Below are positions 22,226-34,029 of a stretch of DNA of 64,000 bases, piece by piece. Below the pieces are notes generated by a model, which saw only the letters and a list, made by a program, of their open reading frames with translations, was not told the origin of the DNA and did not search any database. The stretch covers positions 248,001-312,000 of the forward strand of contig NJPS01000010.1 of assembly GCA_002946415.1 (NCBI GenBank), written 5' to 3'. Positions within the stretch are counted from its first letter, which is position 1, and every line of letters begins with the position of its first letter. The stretch comes from Rutstroemia sp. NJR-2017a BVV2. Its lineage: Eukaryota; Ascomycota; Leotiomycetes; Helotiales; Rutstroemiaceae. Position numbers and translations under genes: made by a program.

Positions 22226-23646
22226 CCTTTCTCTTTGTCACTTTCGCTATCGTGGTCTTTGAACCGTGCGATGCAGGATATGGCAGGGAAACTTCGCTTT
22301 GCGTTGATGGGATATGGGAGCTCGTTGCTCGAAGAAATTGTCGTCAAGTGACACCTGTTGATTGTCGGGAGGTGTTGACGAAGACGAAGCTACTGCTGTT
22401 TGATAACATGATTGCCGTTAGGATTTGTTCAAAAGATAAATGAATGATGAATTGATATTTGATGAATTGGGGAGCATGTGAGATAGCGATCAGTTGGGGA
22501 GGCAAGACAAGACAAGAAGTATAGAATAGAAAAGTAAAAAGTGAAGTAGAAGTTCAGTGCCTAATATTATAGATGGCGAGAAAAAACGACGACAACTTGT
22601 TGCTGCAGATGATATTTGTATATCCCGATTGACTTTGGAACAATCGACCAAGAAGAAATAAGGGAGGGATGGAATATGATATGATCTGTTCTGTTTTTTC
22701 TCTTGATTTTCGCAATGAATGTGCAAGAAAAGGATATGTGCTGTTTGGGGGAACAAGGACAAAATTTTGTAGTAGAGAAGAAGGACTTGACGAACAATGT
22801 GGTTTTGGAATTCAAAAGTAACTGATATGGACGAAGAAAGCTCCTCTCCCGAGATAGAATTGGACGACGAGGAGAGAAATGTTTTGATGATGAGGATTAA
22901 GGTCAGCAGCGGGAATGGATTGGACGGATGGGATAGGTAGCGGTAGCTTTGCTGCGACGACCTTTAGTGTCCAAGCGGTTAGTGGAGATCTCTCGAGGGA
23001 GGTTTGGCTGTGGCTGGAGGTTTCAATTCGAGCTACTCGAGTACGGACTAGTCCGATCTTTCAGGTCTTTGGCAGCTTGATCCAATCAGAATCCGGCATA
23101 TTGTACATACTCCTCTTCTGACTAATTGCTGATCAGGACTCTAGCCAATAATGTGCCTCTCTTAGCTTCCGCTCTTACCCCATTAGGTGCTGACAGGGAT
23201 TGCAAAAGTAAGGTACGAGCTCTCTCTCCCATTGAAATGGCATGATTCTGGAACTGCTGTTCGCGGGCTTCTTTGGCGTTCGAATGCAGCAGAGGACAAG
23301 GCCAACAAAGGTAGCCCTGTGAGCTTTTTAACACTTTCTGTTCCCCGCATTCTGAGGATTTCTGTTGCTCGACAACCTCATTCTACTACCATCAGCAAAA
23401 CAAGTAGGTAAGCACACCCTTCTCATCAATCTAAGCCTCGGTTCACGCCAATCAAACCGAACTGCTCCATCATGCATGACGAGTACGTCATTTGCAGCGA
23501 GGGGTCCAAGTAAGATTCGATTCGAGCGTCTCGTCTCCACTGTCACGTTCAAGAAAAGAATAAAAACAGATTGCAATCTCTATTTTCCTTTCGAGCAGTT
23601 TTCTAACTTACCTCACAGCTCAAACAGCGACAGGAAAGCCGCCAGC
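22226..23646. other. Divergent intergenic region
   Basis: Shared upstream region of the ARS2-like and TspO-like genes, 1.4 kb. CCAAT-type sequence occurs near 23083. The frame of the TspO exon is open from 23365, so a longer N-terminus cannot be excluded, but it has no membrane-protein character. Nothing else seen. Confidence 0.45.
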
Positions 23647-24317
23647 ATGACGACCTTCATCCCCAGCATAACGCTGCCGGCAGCCATCTTCGCCAACCCG
23701 ACGGCGTCCATTCTCCTCCCCATTGCTCTGGGTACCGCTGTTGGATTTTCCGTTCGTCGTACGTTGTCCCGCCATTCCATTCTCTATTACTGCAAGTATG
23801 TATAGCTAACCCACCCTGCACAGCCAAAGAAACCCAAAAGACCTACATGGCACTCAAACAGCCCCCCTACCGCCCACCACCCTACGTCTTCGGCCCCGCC
23901 TGGACTCTCCTCTACGGCCTAATGGGCTACTCTGCTTACCGCGCCTACAACACCGGCATGTCGCCTCTAGCCTCCGTCAACGCGCACAATCTCACCAAAC
24001 AAGGCGCCACGCTGTACACGATCCAACTCGGGCTCAACCTCATCTGGATGCCGCTGTTCTTCTCTCTGAAGCGACCAATCGAAGCGACAGCTGACATTGT
24101 TGCGTTGACTGGTGTGGTGAGTTATTTGACTTATACCTGGGCTCAGGTAGATCCGGTTGCCGGGTGGGCTTTGGCGCCTTATTTGGGATGGTTGGGGTTT
24201 GCGACGTATTTGTCTGCGGGTGTGGGATACTTGAATGATTGGTCCATTGGAGATAAGGAGGTCGAGAAGAGTCCTAAGGGAAAGGGAACCAAGTATGTCG
24301 ACGAGAAGGAAGAGTAA
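23647..24317 (+). CDS. TspO/MBR (translocator protein) family membrane protein
   Basis: Member of the TspO/peripheral benzodiazepine receptor family: small five-helix membrane protein that binds porphyrins and sterols, usually in mitochondrial or endomembranes. Exons 23647-23758 and 23824-24317 (65-base intron, phase 1), 201 residues. Visible: first helix ASILLPIALGTAVGFSVR; the signature PPYRPPPYVFGPAWTLLYGL followed by MGYSAYRAY; then LYTIQLGLNLIWMPLFFSLK, IVALTGVVSYLTYTWAQ, and the last helix region ALAPYLGWLGFATYLSAGVG. A short charged tail ends KGTKYVDEKEE. ATG 23647 is chosen because the family starts close to the first helix; the frame is open for another 280 bases upstream. Confidence 0.93.
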
Positions 24318-24872
24318 ATGTTGGGCTGTGAGTTATGGGCTTGCGACGAAGGAAGTGGAGGATATGAGCTGTGTCGAAAGGCAAGCCATTAATACTTGTT
24401 CCGCGGCTTGGGACTGTGAAAGGAGTCTGGTTTCAGTATCTAATGTGATCAATGAGATATCTTTGCCGTTACACGTATGAATGCTAGAATCACTTTTGAC
24501 CCTTCGCAATGATCGTCTCGAACTACTAGCTCTAACAATATGTATCGGCATTCAGATATCCGATTGTTCCTATGTGTGATGCTATTCTTAGTCTATATGC
24601 CAAAGTATTGTCCCTTAATGATTCGCATCGTTGTGACTTCTATGCTCAAATATTTTCGTGGTACAAATGTTGTGCCTCAATCGGACACGACCCGCTCAAT
24701 CGCATCCGTATCTATCATCTCCCAACGCCTTTTCGAATACCGCTAATACTGTTTTTCCGTGCCCAGAACGCCCCAATCTATCAGGTAAAAAAATAACCTT
24801 CCCAAAAATTGCAAACTCAAACATTGATAGTCATAGTACCAATTCTCATTCGCAAGTATGCGGGTGCATCAC
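24318..24872. other. Intergenic region between convergent genes
   Basis: 3' flanks of the convergent TspO-like and carrier genes. ORFs of 68-74 codons have no family features. Nothing seen. Confidence 0.45.
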
Positions 24873-25925
24873 TTAAGACAAATGGAAATGGGACTTTAGC
24901 CCGTCGTAGATCATGAAGATGAACGCCGAACTAGGTGCTGAGCGTAGAACGGTGATACCACAACCTCTATACATTCCTTTCAAGCCATGTTGTTTCCAAA
25001 GCAAAGCACCTTCTTGCCAGAAGCTGATCCGCGGCGCAGTTGAGGAAGTAGAAGCAGTTTGCATGCGAGATTTGATCGTATCCGCAGGGAAAAAAAGAAA
25101 ATTGTATGACATTCCAGCAGAGGCCCCAGCAAGAGCTTGTTGCCAGAGGGGGAGAGGTGCAGGCTCCGCAGCCAGTGCAGAAGGCTGGTTTTTGAGCGAG
25201 GATTTCGCATTGAGTTGTTGGAAAAGGTGAGTAACAGTCTCTTTGCTACCAAACCAAGCTGCGCAACCACCCGTTTCACGGATGAGTGTACCCATCTGCC
25301 CATTCCAAAACCCACGAATTCCTTGATGATGCCAGACCTCACGAATCACCGCAGAAGGTGACTGTGAAACGGTTACTATCCCACTGGATGTCGATACCGG
25401 GACTTGGATTTTGCATTTAACGAGTTCGATTGGCGTGAGTACCAAAGAAGTGAATGCGCCGGACAGTGCGCCCGTAAACCACAACGCCTGCAGCGGAAGT
25501 GCTCGGTCACGTTGGTATGCACCTGTTCGAAAGAGTGCTTCCCTGCCAGCCCGCTCCCAAAAAAACAGACTGCTGGTCTCCAAAGCAGCTCCGACTAAGG
25601 GGGCACTGATACCCCTATAGAGACCCAGGAATCCGTCACTCTTTATAGACTGCTTGAAACAGTCAAGAGGCCCAGTATATCGAAGCGGGAGATGATCAGG
25701 CTGAGATTGTAGTCGAACCTTGACCGTGTCGAAGGGGTATTCAATGTATTTGCCAGCTACACCGGCAATCTACTAAGCATTAGTATAGTCATCCCAGAAT
25801 TCGAAGCTATTACTTACAGAGCCGTACAGTATATCTTCGAGGGCATCCATGAGAGCTTCTCGACCCTTCGCTGAGACCGCAGGTGTGGTTTCTGGGTGAA
25901 AATCTGCGGTGATTGCTGTTGCCAT
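24873..25925 (-). CDS. arg-13: Mitochondrial carrier, ornithine transporter type
   Basis: Inner-membrane SLC25 carrier; the sequence resembles the fungal ornithine/arginine carriers (ARG-13, AmcA, Ort1) that export ornithine for arginine synthesis. Exons 25818-25925 and 24873-25769 (48-base intron, phase 0), 334 residues. Three carrier repeats carry the signature PxD/ExxKx[26 protein letters not shown] and [11 protein letters not shown]. The first repeat continues with [20 protein letters not shown] and [18 protein letters not shown], characteristic of the ornithine branch. ATG 25923-25925 ([13 protein letters not shown]) is used; the frame is open a little further up, but only from a non-ATG codon. 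Substrate is by family resemblance. Confidence 0.88.
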
Positions 25926-26828
25926 ACTTGATGTGACAGTGTGCTTATGCGAGATTGGAAGAGGGGCTGTTATTGTAACGGCCAACGGTTACAAGTGAAG
26001 AACCTGAGATTAGAAAATTAACAACAGTTCGCTTGGCATGTGTTGGTGAATTATAGTCGGTCTCTAGTAGTCTCTTTCTCTGCCAATAATGGGTTGCTCG
26101 GGGGCCTCTCCTGCTGTATTGCAGAAAGTCGTAATATTATGAATAAGAAGTGCTCCACACACGAGGATAGAATGACAGCCAGCAAACAAACGACATCTTA
26201 AGAGGACATAGTGGAGAGTACTTCCGTAGGCCCTAGTGGAGAGATGTATGTGCAAACGTAATCGGAGGTGAATATTTGCAGGATTTCGGTGTCGTCGTAG
26301 AGCGTATGTCTTATTAGCGTAGTGACTGTATTTCGAGTGGGCGGTCAAGTGGGGTGGAGTGGTTGCTTTATCTGAAATTTTTTTATCTAAATCCCCCGCA
26401 ACGTCGATGTCGGGGGTATTGACGCAGGCGGATGTCAGTGCAGTTCAATGCAGTGCTTTTCAGGAATGATTCAAAACCCGTTCCCATTCGGCAGTTATTG
26501 TCGTGATTCAACGACTGTCATGATGCGGGATTTATACAAGGAAATGAAACTATGCTATGAACCAAAAACATGTCTAATGTCGGTGGAGGGAGAAAATTAA
26601 AAGACTCAAAGAAATCTCGCACCCTCGCTGATTCCACGTCGATTGGGCTTAGCGTTGGGTGCTAGTTCCATCTGATAAGATGCAGGAACTTTTTTTTCTC
26701 CACGATAAGGCATAGTCTGACTTCGTCCGTCGTTTTGGGCCACAACGACACACACCATCGGAAGATCCCTCAGAAAGTCAAAACACCTCATTTCGCTATT
26801 CTGTGTCGAATCGCCTGCATCTCTGAAC
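25926..26828. other. Divergent intergenic region
   Basis: Shared 5' region of the carrier and CGR1 genes. It contains a small G/C hairpin (CCCCCG and CGGGGG arms near 26391-26418) and a T tract. The minus-strand frame at 26606-27076 is a shadow of the CGR1 first exon and its upstream sequence. Confidence 0.45.
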
Positions 26829-27322
26829 ATGTCAACGGAAGTGGCTCCCGCTGCTGTTGCAGCCCCGGCACAGGCTTCAGCTGTCCCAGCGCCACTGGGT
26901 ATGCGCAAAAATGGTGAGTTATGAGTCCAAAAGTCACCAGAAATGATTGATGGCCCATGGGCGATATCTAATAGGATCTTTAGGCAAACAATGGCACGAA
27001 CCGAAGAAAGCCTTCCGTCCAAGAGCAGGAAACAACTCCTATGAGAAGCGTGCCAGGGAAAGGACAGCGCTTGCAACTATGAAAGCAAAGGAGAAGGAAA
27101 TGAAAGACGAGAAGGAAGCCGATAGACAAGTAAGAATCTTAACACACTTCTAATTCGAAGGTTCACTAACACTTTACACAGGCCCGTATAACAAAGATCA
27201 AGGATAAGCGTTCCAGGAAAGAAGAGAGAGAACGATTTGAGAAGATGGCCCAGAAAATGCATCAAAAGAGAGTCGATAGACTGAAGAGAAGAGAGAAGAG
27301 GAACAAGATGCTCAAATCATAG
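26829..27322 (+). CDS. CGR1: rRNA-processing protein Cgr1
   Basis: Small basic nucleolar protein needed for 60S ribosomal subunit biogenesis. Exons 26829-26913, 26984-27129, 27182-27322; 123 residues. An Ala/Pro-rich start ([20 protein letters not shown]) leads to the conserved block [18 protein letters not shown], split by intron 1, then a long Lys/Glu/Arg coiled-coil region including [19 protein letters not shown] and ends [12 protein letters not shown]. Length and composition match Cgr1 orthologues. Both introns (70 and 52 bases) are GT-AG and restore frame; without splicing no ORF covers the protein. Confidence 0.93.
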
Positions 27323-27730
27323 TAACAGGTGATCGAGATGCTGGCGTTAGGTTAGGAATAGGAGTTCATCTACAACATAAAGTACGCACACATACACATG
27401 TGGTTAGCAATGCAATTAATGGCCGAAGATAGCTTATTGCAAAGAGGCAAGGAAAGACCTATGCCATAAGACGAGCGATACGGCAAGCTGTGGGTAGAGA
27501 TGTTCGAGGAGGTATTGAAACAGCTCCCTTTAGTGGAAGGCATGGGGGAGATACTCATTGACTCAGGGTCCAGAATCGTTTCGCAGAACATCAACTATGG
27601 AAGCAGTCAAGTCATAAACCAAGTCATAAACCATCCTCCAAACGTGCCCGATTAGTTTTGCATGTGAATCCCGCATAGGTTACAGTATAAATGCGCAACT
27701 GGTCGATAAAGTCTACCGGAGGAGCTTGAA
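27323..27730. other. Intergenic region
   Basis: About 0.4 kb between CGR1 and the coiled-coil gene. No feature recognised. Confidence 0.4.
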
Positions 27731-28921
27731 ATGCACATGCACATGCAAATAGATGAAGTATTTCGAAACAACCTTGGACGAAGGAAGAAGGTCAAAGTCA
27801 TGTCTTCCTCCAACGGTGATGGTTCCAAGCTTGCTTCTCCGGTTAGACCTCGTCATCAAGTAACGCGCTCGATCTCTGAGGCATCTCCGCAATCTCTCAC
27901 CAAAGCCCATCGGTCTCATCAACATCATCACCACCATCATTATCACCACCCACACATTCATCGTCGCGACAAGGACGAAAAGTCCTCACAATCTACACTT
28001 CAGAAAGCCCATCCTGGATCATCTATAGAAGGAACAAAAAGTGAAGGCGTTTCACCGAACGAGAGTCGGAACACGAGTCGAAGAACAAGCGTATTTGGGT
28101 CTGCAGGGGATGGATTAGATGTTGCCAGGGCGAATATCAGAAGACCATTGAAGGATGGTGAACTTGAGGCGGAGAAGGAGAAGGAGGTTCTGATGGCTAC
28201 GTTGGTAGTATCTTGCCAGTCTTCATGCCGTGCTAATTGCGCAAATAGGGAGCTCCGTAACACTTTGACCGATTTGAATACGCTTTCAAACAACACAACT
28301 AGACGTCTTGACAACTCTTACTATGCGGTACTGGAGAAACTGAGTGTTCTACAGAGCACGATCGTATCACTCAAAGAGCTGGCTTCTATGACCAGAGAGC
28401 TGAATGAAGGATTTAATACAGAGGCCGAGGAGGTCGTACAAGAGATCAAGACGCAACTTGATGGGTTTGAGGGATTCGAAATGCAGCAAAACAAAGTTGA
28501 GGGATTGGAACAGCGTGTCAAACAAGGAAGAGAAACAATCAAAACTCTGAGTGGCCGGGTGGAGGTAGTTCGGAAACGGGTAGAGAGTTGGGAGAAGACC
28601 GAGCAAGAGTGGCAGGAAAAAACAAAGAAGCGTCTGCAGATATTGTGGGTGTTTATATCAATATGCGCAACAATATTGTTTGCGGTTGTCATCGCGGACT
28701 ACATTCCCGGAAGATCTCAGGGGTCAGGTCTCATACAAGGCATGAATGCTTCACAACTACCAGGAGTTAGGGAAATTGAAAAGGCCAAGAATGAGTCTTG
28801 GGGATTGACGAGGCCGCCATCAGCAGAAGCGCTGGACAGTCTCCTCGGGAAGGATGCGAAGGATAAACAGGAAGAGAAAGCAAAAGAGGATGCTAGGCTG
28901 CAAGTTTTCGATGAGATTTAG
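27731..28921 (+). CDS. Coiled-coil protein with C-terminal membrane segment, function unknown
   Basis: Up to 396 residues in one frame; ATG 27800 (MSSSNGDGSKLASP) is an equally likely start. The N-terminal third is basic and disordered with a His-rich tract (HQHHHHHHYHHPHIH). Heptad-like helices occupy roughly residues 165-300 (LEKLSVLQSTIVSLKELASM, QNKVEGLEQRVKQGRETIKT), followed by a single membrane helix (LQILWVFISICATILFAVVIA) near residue 302-322 and a short charged tail, i.e. a type II or tail-anchored layout. A Cys-rich insert (about 158-173) looks like a retained intron: donor GTTGGT at about 28200 and acceptor CAAATAG near 28248 would remove 48 bases in frame and join LMAT to ELRNTLTDLN. 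I do not recognise the family; likely Pezizomycotina-specific. Confidence 0.72.
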   Translation: MHMHMQIDEVFRNNLGRRKKVKVMSSSNGDGSKLASPVRPRHQVTRSISEASPQSLTKAHRSHQHHHHHHYHHPHIHRRDKDEKSSQSTLQKAHPGSSIEGTKSEGVSPNESRNTSRRTSVFGSAGDGLDVARANIRRPLKDGELEAEKEKEVLMATLVVSCQSSCRANCANRELRNTLTDLNTLSNNTTRRLDNSYYAVLEKLSVLQSTIVSLKELASMTRELNEGFNTEAEEVVQEIKTQLDGFEGFEMQQNKVEGLEQRVKQGRETIKTLSGRVEVVRKRVESWEKTEQEWQEKTKKRLQILWVFISICATILFAVVIADYIPGRSQGSGLIQGMNASQLPGVREIEKAKNESWGLTRPPSAEALDSLLGKDAKDKQEEKAKEDARLQVFDEI

Positions 28922-29951
28922 TTGATATCCTTATAGGGCTTACCAAGACTGGGTGTGCGAATCAAGTTGAATTACAAGATACTTCTGGCCTTGGAAAAGG
29001 GACGCCCGGCACACGGTGGGTCTTTTCGCGGCCTTATGACTGAAAAGCTGAGTAGGCGCAGGTTGGAACTGTGCCGATATCCTGAATTTGAGGACAAGCA
29101 TCTTTTCAATTTGGCAACGCCGAGACATTTCCATTTCCATTCGGCATTTTTAATCTTTGCGCGTATTGATACCAACGGATACGGATACGGGCTAGGCGAA
29201 AGAGAGGCGCAGAGTAGTCAGGCGAGTTAGCTTGAAAATGAAACCTTGTGTACAGAAATCAAAAGATAAATTATATACAATTTATATTGGAGCAGATATT
29301 CCCTAGTTGTATTCCCTGGCGAAGCCTCCCAAATATCTGTTTGTGTACGTACTCAGTGGTTACAACAATTACATCAACATGGCCTGGTCTGGCCGTATCG
29401 ATATATTTGGCTGCAGGGAGGGGCGTTTGGGCGCACAATTCGTCATTTCTACCAAGCCACGAAAACCCCAGTAGACGTCACAAGTAGTTCCGGTCATTTT
29501 GAACAAGCACATGAACGAGCGCATTCTGAAAAACGTTGGTGAAGTGCATTGCGTGTATGATTCATATACAATTCTCTTCACATCATTCACAATCTTCTGC
29601 TACTGCTATTATTAGAGTGACCATTGTAATATAATTCTGCAAAACCAGGAGACTGTCTAGACTATGCCCAGCAGTCCCAAGACTCTTGAACCTAACAAAT
29701 ACCTAAAACATTCCGGAACTACCCCGCTAAACATCGAGGCAGAGTCAGCTATTTAGACGCGACATCCATCCGTCCATCTCTTACTTCTACTACAAATCCC
29801 GCATTTTGGGATGTGACTAAACGACGATCATTAAGATTCCCGCGATTCCTTCAACACTATTTTTACGAAAGATAAGATCTCAATCTGCACCAGGTCGACC
29901 GAGATCGAGAAAGTAGAAGGACCAACAAGGTTCTCACTGTCAAAATCAACA
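28922..29951. other. Intergenic region
   Basis: About 1 kb of 3' flank of the coiled-coil gene and 5' flank of the PX-domain gene. Short ORFs of 60-90 codons on both strands have no motif. Nothing seen. Confidence 0.45.
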
Positions 29952-32900
29952 ATGGCAGAAAATGATACCGTTTTGTCGCCCACGAGAAGCGTGTTTGGTG
30001 AAGACCATGGTCAAGCTTTGACAGGGAAACAAGAGCATTGTATGGTTCTTGGAACATCTGCGATTGACAATTTCTAGTGGCTAACTTCTGGCGCAGACTT
30101 GAAACGGGAGTTGATCTCTCAGCAGGTCAAATACGAAATCACCGAATTGAATTCGCCAACCGCGCTACAACGATTTGGTGCGCCGTTCAGATCAGACGTC
30201 GGCGAAGTGTCTCCTTTGGATTCGGAGTTGCCAATCCTAAGATATATCTTCGTACACCATGTCCGCGAGTTCCCGTTTCTGGATAAGGCGAAGGAGAAGG
30301 AGTTTTGGCAGGACAAGTTGCAGGTGGTGAGTTTGAGAAATGCTACCAGCTTACAGAGCGTGCATACCTAATCCACGCGCGCATAGTTCCTCGAATCCTT
30401 TGCAAACAAGCATATCTCTTCCTCTGAAGATAGACTGGAGGAGACCAAACGAAGAAAACTTTCTATAAAATGCCAAAAGTTGGTGGAGCTGATGATGGTC
30501 TCTGGTGTTCCGACCGCTTCCGGATATGAAGAGAGGATAAGCTTTTCCGAGTTGGAGGTAGTCGAGGCGGGGGCTATGGACCACGGAGTACTTTCGACGA
30601 TGCCGGAAGGACACTCATTGAACGGTTGGGACGTTAATGTGGCAGGTGTCAGAACTACCAAGGTTAAGAGGAATATCAGATACCACAAGCATGCTGTAAG
30701 GAGTTCATTATCTCGATTCGTGGGAGGATCACTAACCTGAAGATAGGAATTCATTCTACGCGTAAAACGAAAGGGAGAACTGCCATACTTCATTGGGCGC
30801 AGATATGGTGATTTCGGCCGACTGCACAACAGATTACGAACAGAATTACCTGGCAAAATCCTGCCCCCGATGCCTAAGAAGAATAAACAGAGTTCGACCG
30901 CATCGAATCTGATCAGCGGCATCACAGGCGGTAACAGTGGCGATGCATCCTCTCTATCTTCCGTGTCAACCATGGCTACTCAGGCTACTGAGAACGGTAT
31001 GAAGAACTTATCAGTCAAAGGTCAGTAGGCCATGTTCCTCCTTAATGGAAATCACTCACGCAATCAAGATCATCGCAGAAGTGGCTCGGCGGCCTCGTTC
31101 GGGAGATCATCTCCACGACCTTCTATGGATAAGAGACCAATGACCCCAGTATCAGAAAGCAATGTTAGTTTTCTTGAATTCCGTACCTTGAATGCAGACT
31201 AATCCTAAATAGGGAGTCACTCTGTGGAGAGAGAATCAACGCATATCTTTAAGAGCATTCCTTCGAAGTCTTCTCTCAAATCCTCAGATTGCCGGCACAA
31301 GGGCAATGCAAGACTTCCTCTCACATGATCCAGTGCAGTTGGGCGATGAGGATGTAGAGGATATCGAGAGAAGAAAGGCAATGGACGAGAAGAGAGTTGA
31401 GGAACAGAAGCAATTCTATGAAATCGCAAGAAAGCGAGCGGCGGAATTAGACATCTACATGGAAAGGTGTGTCAACCTGAACCCTCGTTCCCTATCTTGT
31501 CTAACATCTGCAGATTCCGGCGCGATATTGTCGAGAGTAACGGTCTCACCAAGTTGTTCAAGGAAATCAAGGACAAGTCAACCATTCAAGACTTGAGTAT
31601 ACAGTACCAAAAGTTCGCGGAGTGGCTGCGTATTGAAGTTGCCGCGACTATCTACCATCTGTTCCTCGCCGAGGATAATTCACCTGAATTATTTGCTCAA
31701 GCAAAGAAGATTCATTCCATGATACCATACACGATTATCAAGAATGCAATTCGAATAGCTAATCCTGCAGCTGTTATGTCTAGTATACTGGATATCTTCC
31801 TAGCTCAGCCATTCGGGGCTCGATCTCTGATGCAGAGAATCTTCTCTTTAACGTTGAGCGACGGTATCAGGAGCTTTCAGAAGTCTATTGATGCTCTTCA
31901 AACAAAGATTGGGGACCCAGTATTCTGCGAAAAATTAAAGAAGTTTTCGGACGGGCCAGAAGATGTCAAGACCACAATACGAACTGAAGCGGAATCTGAT
32001 CGAGTCGACTTGATAGTTGCTATTCTACGATCCGACTTGATTGAACCCGCTTTAACATCTACCCAAATCGGTAGAATCTTCAACGCCTATGTCGCTTGGA
32101 ACAATGCTGTGGAGAATGTCGACGAAGAGATGAAGCAAGGCGCTCAGCTGTTCTCATACTTGAAGCAACTCTTGAAGCTATACACAAGACAGCGAGATAA
32201 GGCTATGATGTTAAGTATGATTGAAGAGCCTGTAACATTACAGCTTCTGCGTGACCTATTCACCATCTTCTACGAGCCTTTGGTACGAGTGTACAAGTCG
32301 GCAAATGTGTATAACAGTGTCACCGATTTCGCTGTATTCATAGATGATATGATTCAAGTAAGTATTGACGTTCAGCAGAAACATAACGCACATTGATTAA
32401 CACTTGTATAGGTCGTGGACAGATGTAGAGAACAAGATTTCTCCGCCGACCCAAATCAAACTGTTCAAGCATTCATCGATCTGTGCCAAAGACACGAACA
32501 TAACTTCTACAAATTCGTCCACGAAGTCCATACCCACGATAATGGCCTCTTCACCCAACTAATGGGCTGGATTGAAGGCATCCTCGAATTCCTCCGCCAC
32601 GGTCCCAAAGGCGGCAAACTCGACATGAACGCCCTTGTCACCGGCGCCGTCAGCATAAACCAACTCGACAAAGACGTCGCAGTCACTGAAATCAACCAAC
32701 TAATCACGTGGCAAGAAGCACGCAAGAAATGGCATTCTGACAAAACAAGACAGAAGATGGCAGCAGAAGGCGGCAGTGCGGATGCGGTACCAGGCGCGTT
32801 GGCGTTTAAGAGCGCGGATTTCGGCTTGGATGAGATGGATTTACAGGAGATTAATTATGCGGATGAGGAGGATAGCAGCGATGAGGAGGAAGAGGACGAT

Positions 32901-33056
32901 GAGTTGGATCCGATTGCGGCGGAGAGGAAGAGGAGGGCGAGGAAACAGGATCATCTGAGGAGGTCGGCGGGGGAGCCGGTGAAGCCGGATGTTAAGGAGG
33001 TGTATCGGTTGAGAGAAGGGTTTTTGACTATGTTGAGGCATGTTCTCGCTGATTAG
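29952..33056 (+). CDS. PX/PXB-domain lipid-binding protein (yeast Ypr097w/Lec1-like)
   Basis: Exons: 29952-30039, 30097-30326, 30387-30695, 30747-31020, 31069-31163, 31213-31466, 31514-32357, 32412-33056; 912 residues. Order: PX-associated (PXB) region near residues 25-160 (YLKRELISQQVKYEITELNS, LRYIFVHHVREFPFL); PX domain about 165-260 with FILRVKRKGELPYFIGRRYG-DFGRLHNRL, a phosphoinositide-binding core; Ser-rich spacer; long helical DUF3818-type region from about 330 (VTLWRENQRISLRAFLRSLL) to about 820; very acidic segment EEDSSDEEEEDDELDP; end LTMLRHVLAD. The yeast relative is reported as a sterol/lipid-handling protein at organelle contacts; transfer of that role is inference. All seven introns are GT-AG and phase-consistent. 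Confidence 0.88.
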
Positions 33057-34029
33057 AAAAAGGACATGGGATAGGGGTGGTAAATTGGGAAAAGAGAGGA
33101 GACGGGGGTGCGGAGAAACGGGTGGGTGGGCTACTGGGATGGGTGAGCACGGAGTTTGGAATAGGGCAGGACGGGACGGGATGGGAAGGAACTATGTTCA
33201 ATTTCTGCCAAACGTAAGTATTGGCCCGGGTACGACGGGCGGGAAACTGATGCGAGTCGGTCAGCGTTATGATATCACGGATGCAAGGATAGACGGTTAG
33301 AGGCAGAATCAAATAAACAAAACGAGGCAGCCATGGTAAAACAGTCAGCGGACATAGCAGAAGTTAATCAACATAAATCCAGCGAGTATCTCTCCATTCA
33401 ACTAGAGTAGATGCAATTTTATATAATGAATACTAGGATACACTTGACCGGGGATGAGGATGAGATGAAGTACTAATTGAATATATCTTTGTTAAATGTA
33501 TTTGGAGTGGAAAGAGCTTCAATGCATTGGGGTATGAGGACTGTCTTCCCGAATACTGTGGCACGGGGATGCCGTTTGGGTAATTTGGGGAGGGGGGAGG
33601 GGGGAGAGCTTGATTGGAAATGGGTGAAGATGGGCTGGGTGGAGGGGAAGAGAGGAGAGAAGGGCGGGGAGAAGGAGAGGGGACACGAGAAGATAGAAAT
33701 AAGGCAGGATACAATAGAAGTGAATGCAAAAAAAGGAATAGTGATCATTTGTAGTTTTAACTGATCCCAATAGCTGTGGGCAAGCAAACATGCGGATGGG
33801 AATTAACGAAGAGATTCTTTCACATCGTATTATCGATGTTCGTCAGGGCTTCACACAAGACAGCATAGTTTGATAATCATGATCATCATTCATTAAAATC
33901 ATGCCAAAAAGGGGCTAAGCGAAAGTATGTGTTTATACTTTCACTCACCACCATGGATTATTTGTATCATACAATCCTTATCATAATGGTCATGATCTTG
34001 TGTATCTTAGTCTAAATACAGTTCTTTTC
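33057..34029. other. Intergenic region between convergent genes
   Basis: 3' flanks of the PX gene and CCT4. G-rich purine tracts (33090-33190, 33580-33690) produce Ser/Pro-rich shadow frames on the minus strand. No gene or RNA recognised. Confidence 0.5.

Noticed and set aside
33433..33791. Overlapping Ser/Pro-rich ORFs downstream of the PX gene
   Set aside because: Produced by a G-rich purine tract; low complexity on all frames.
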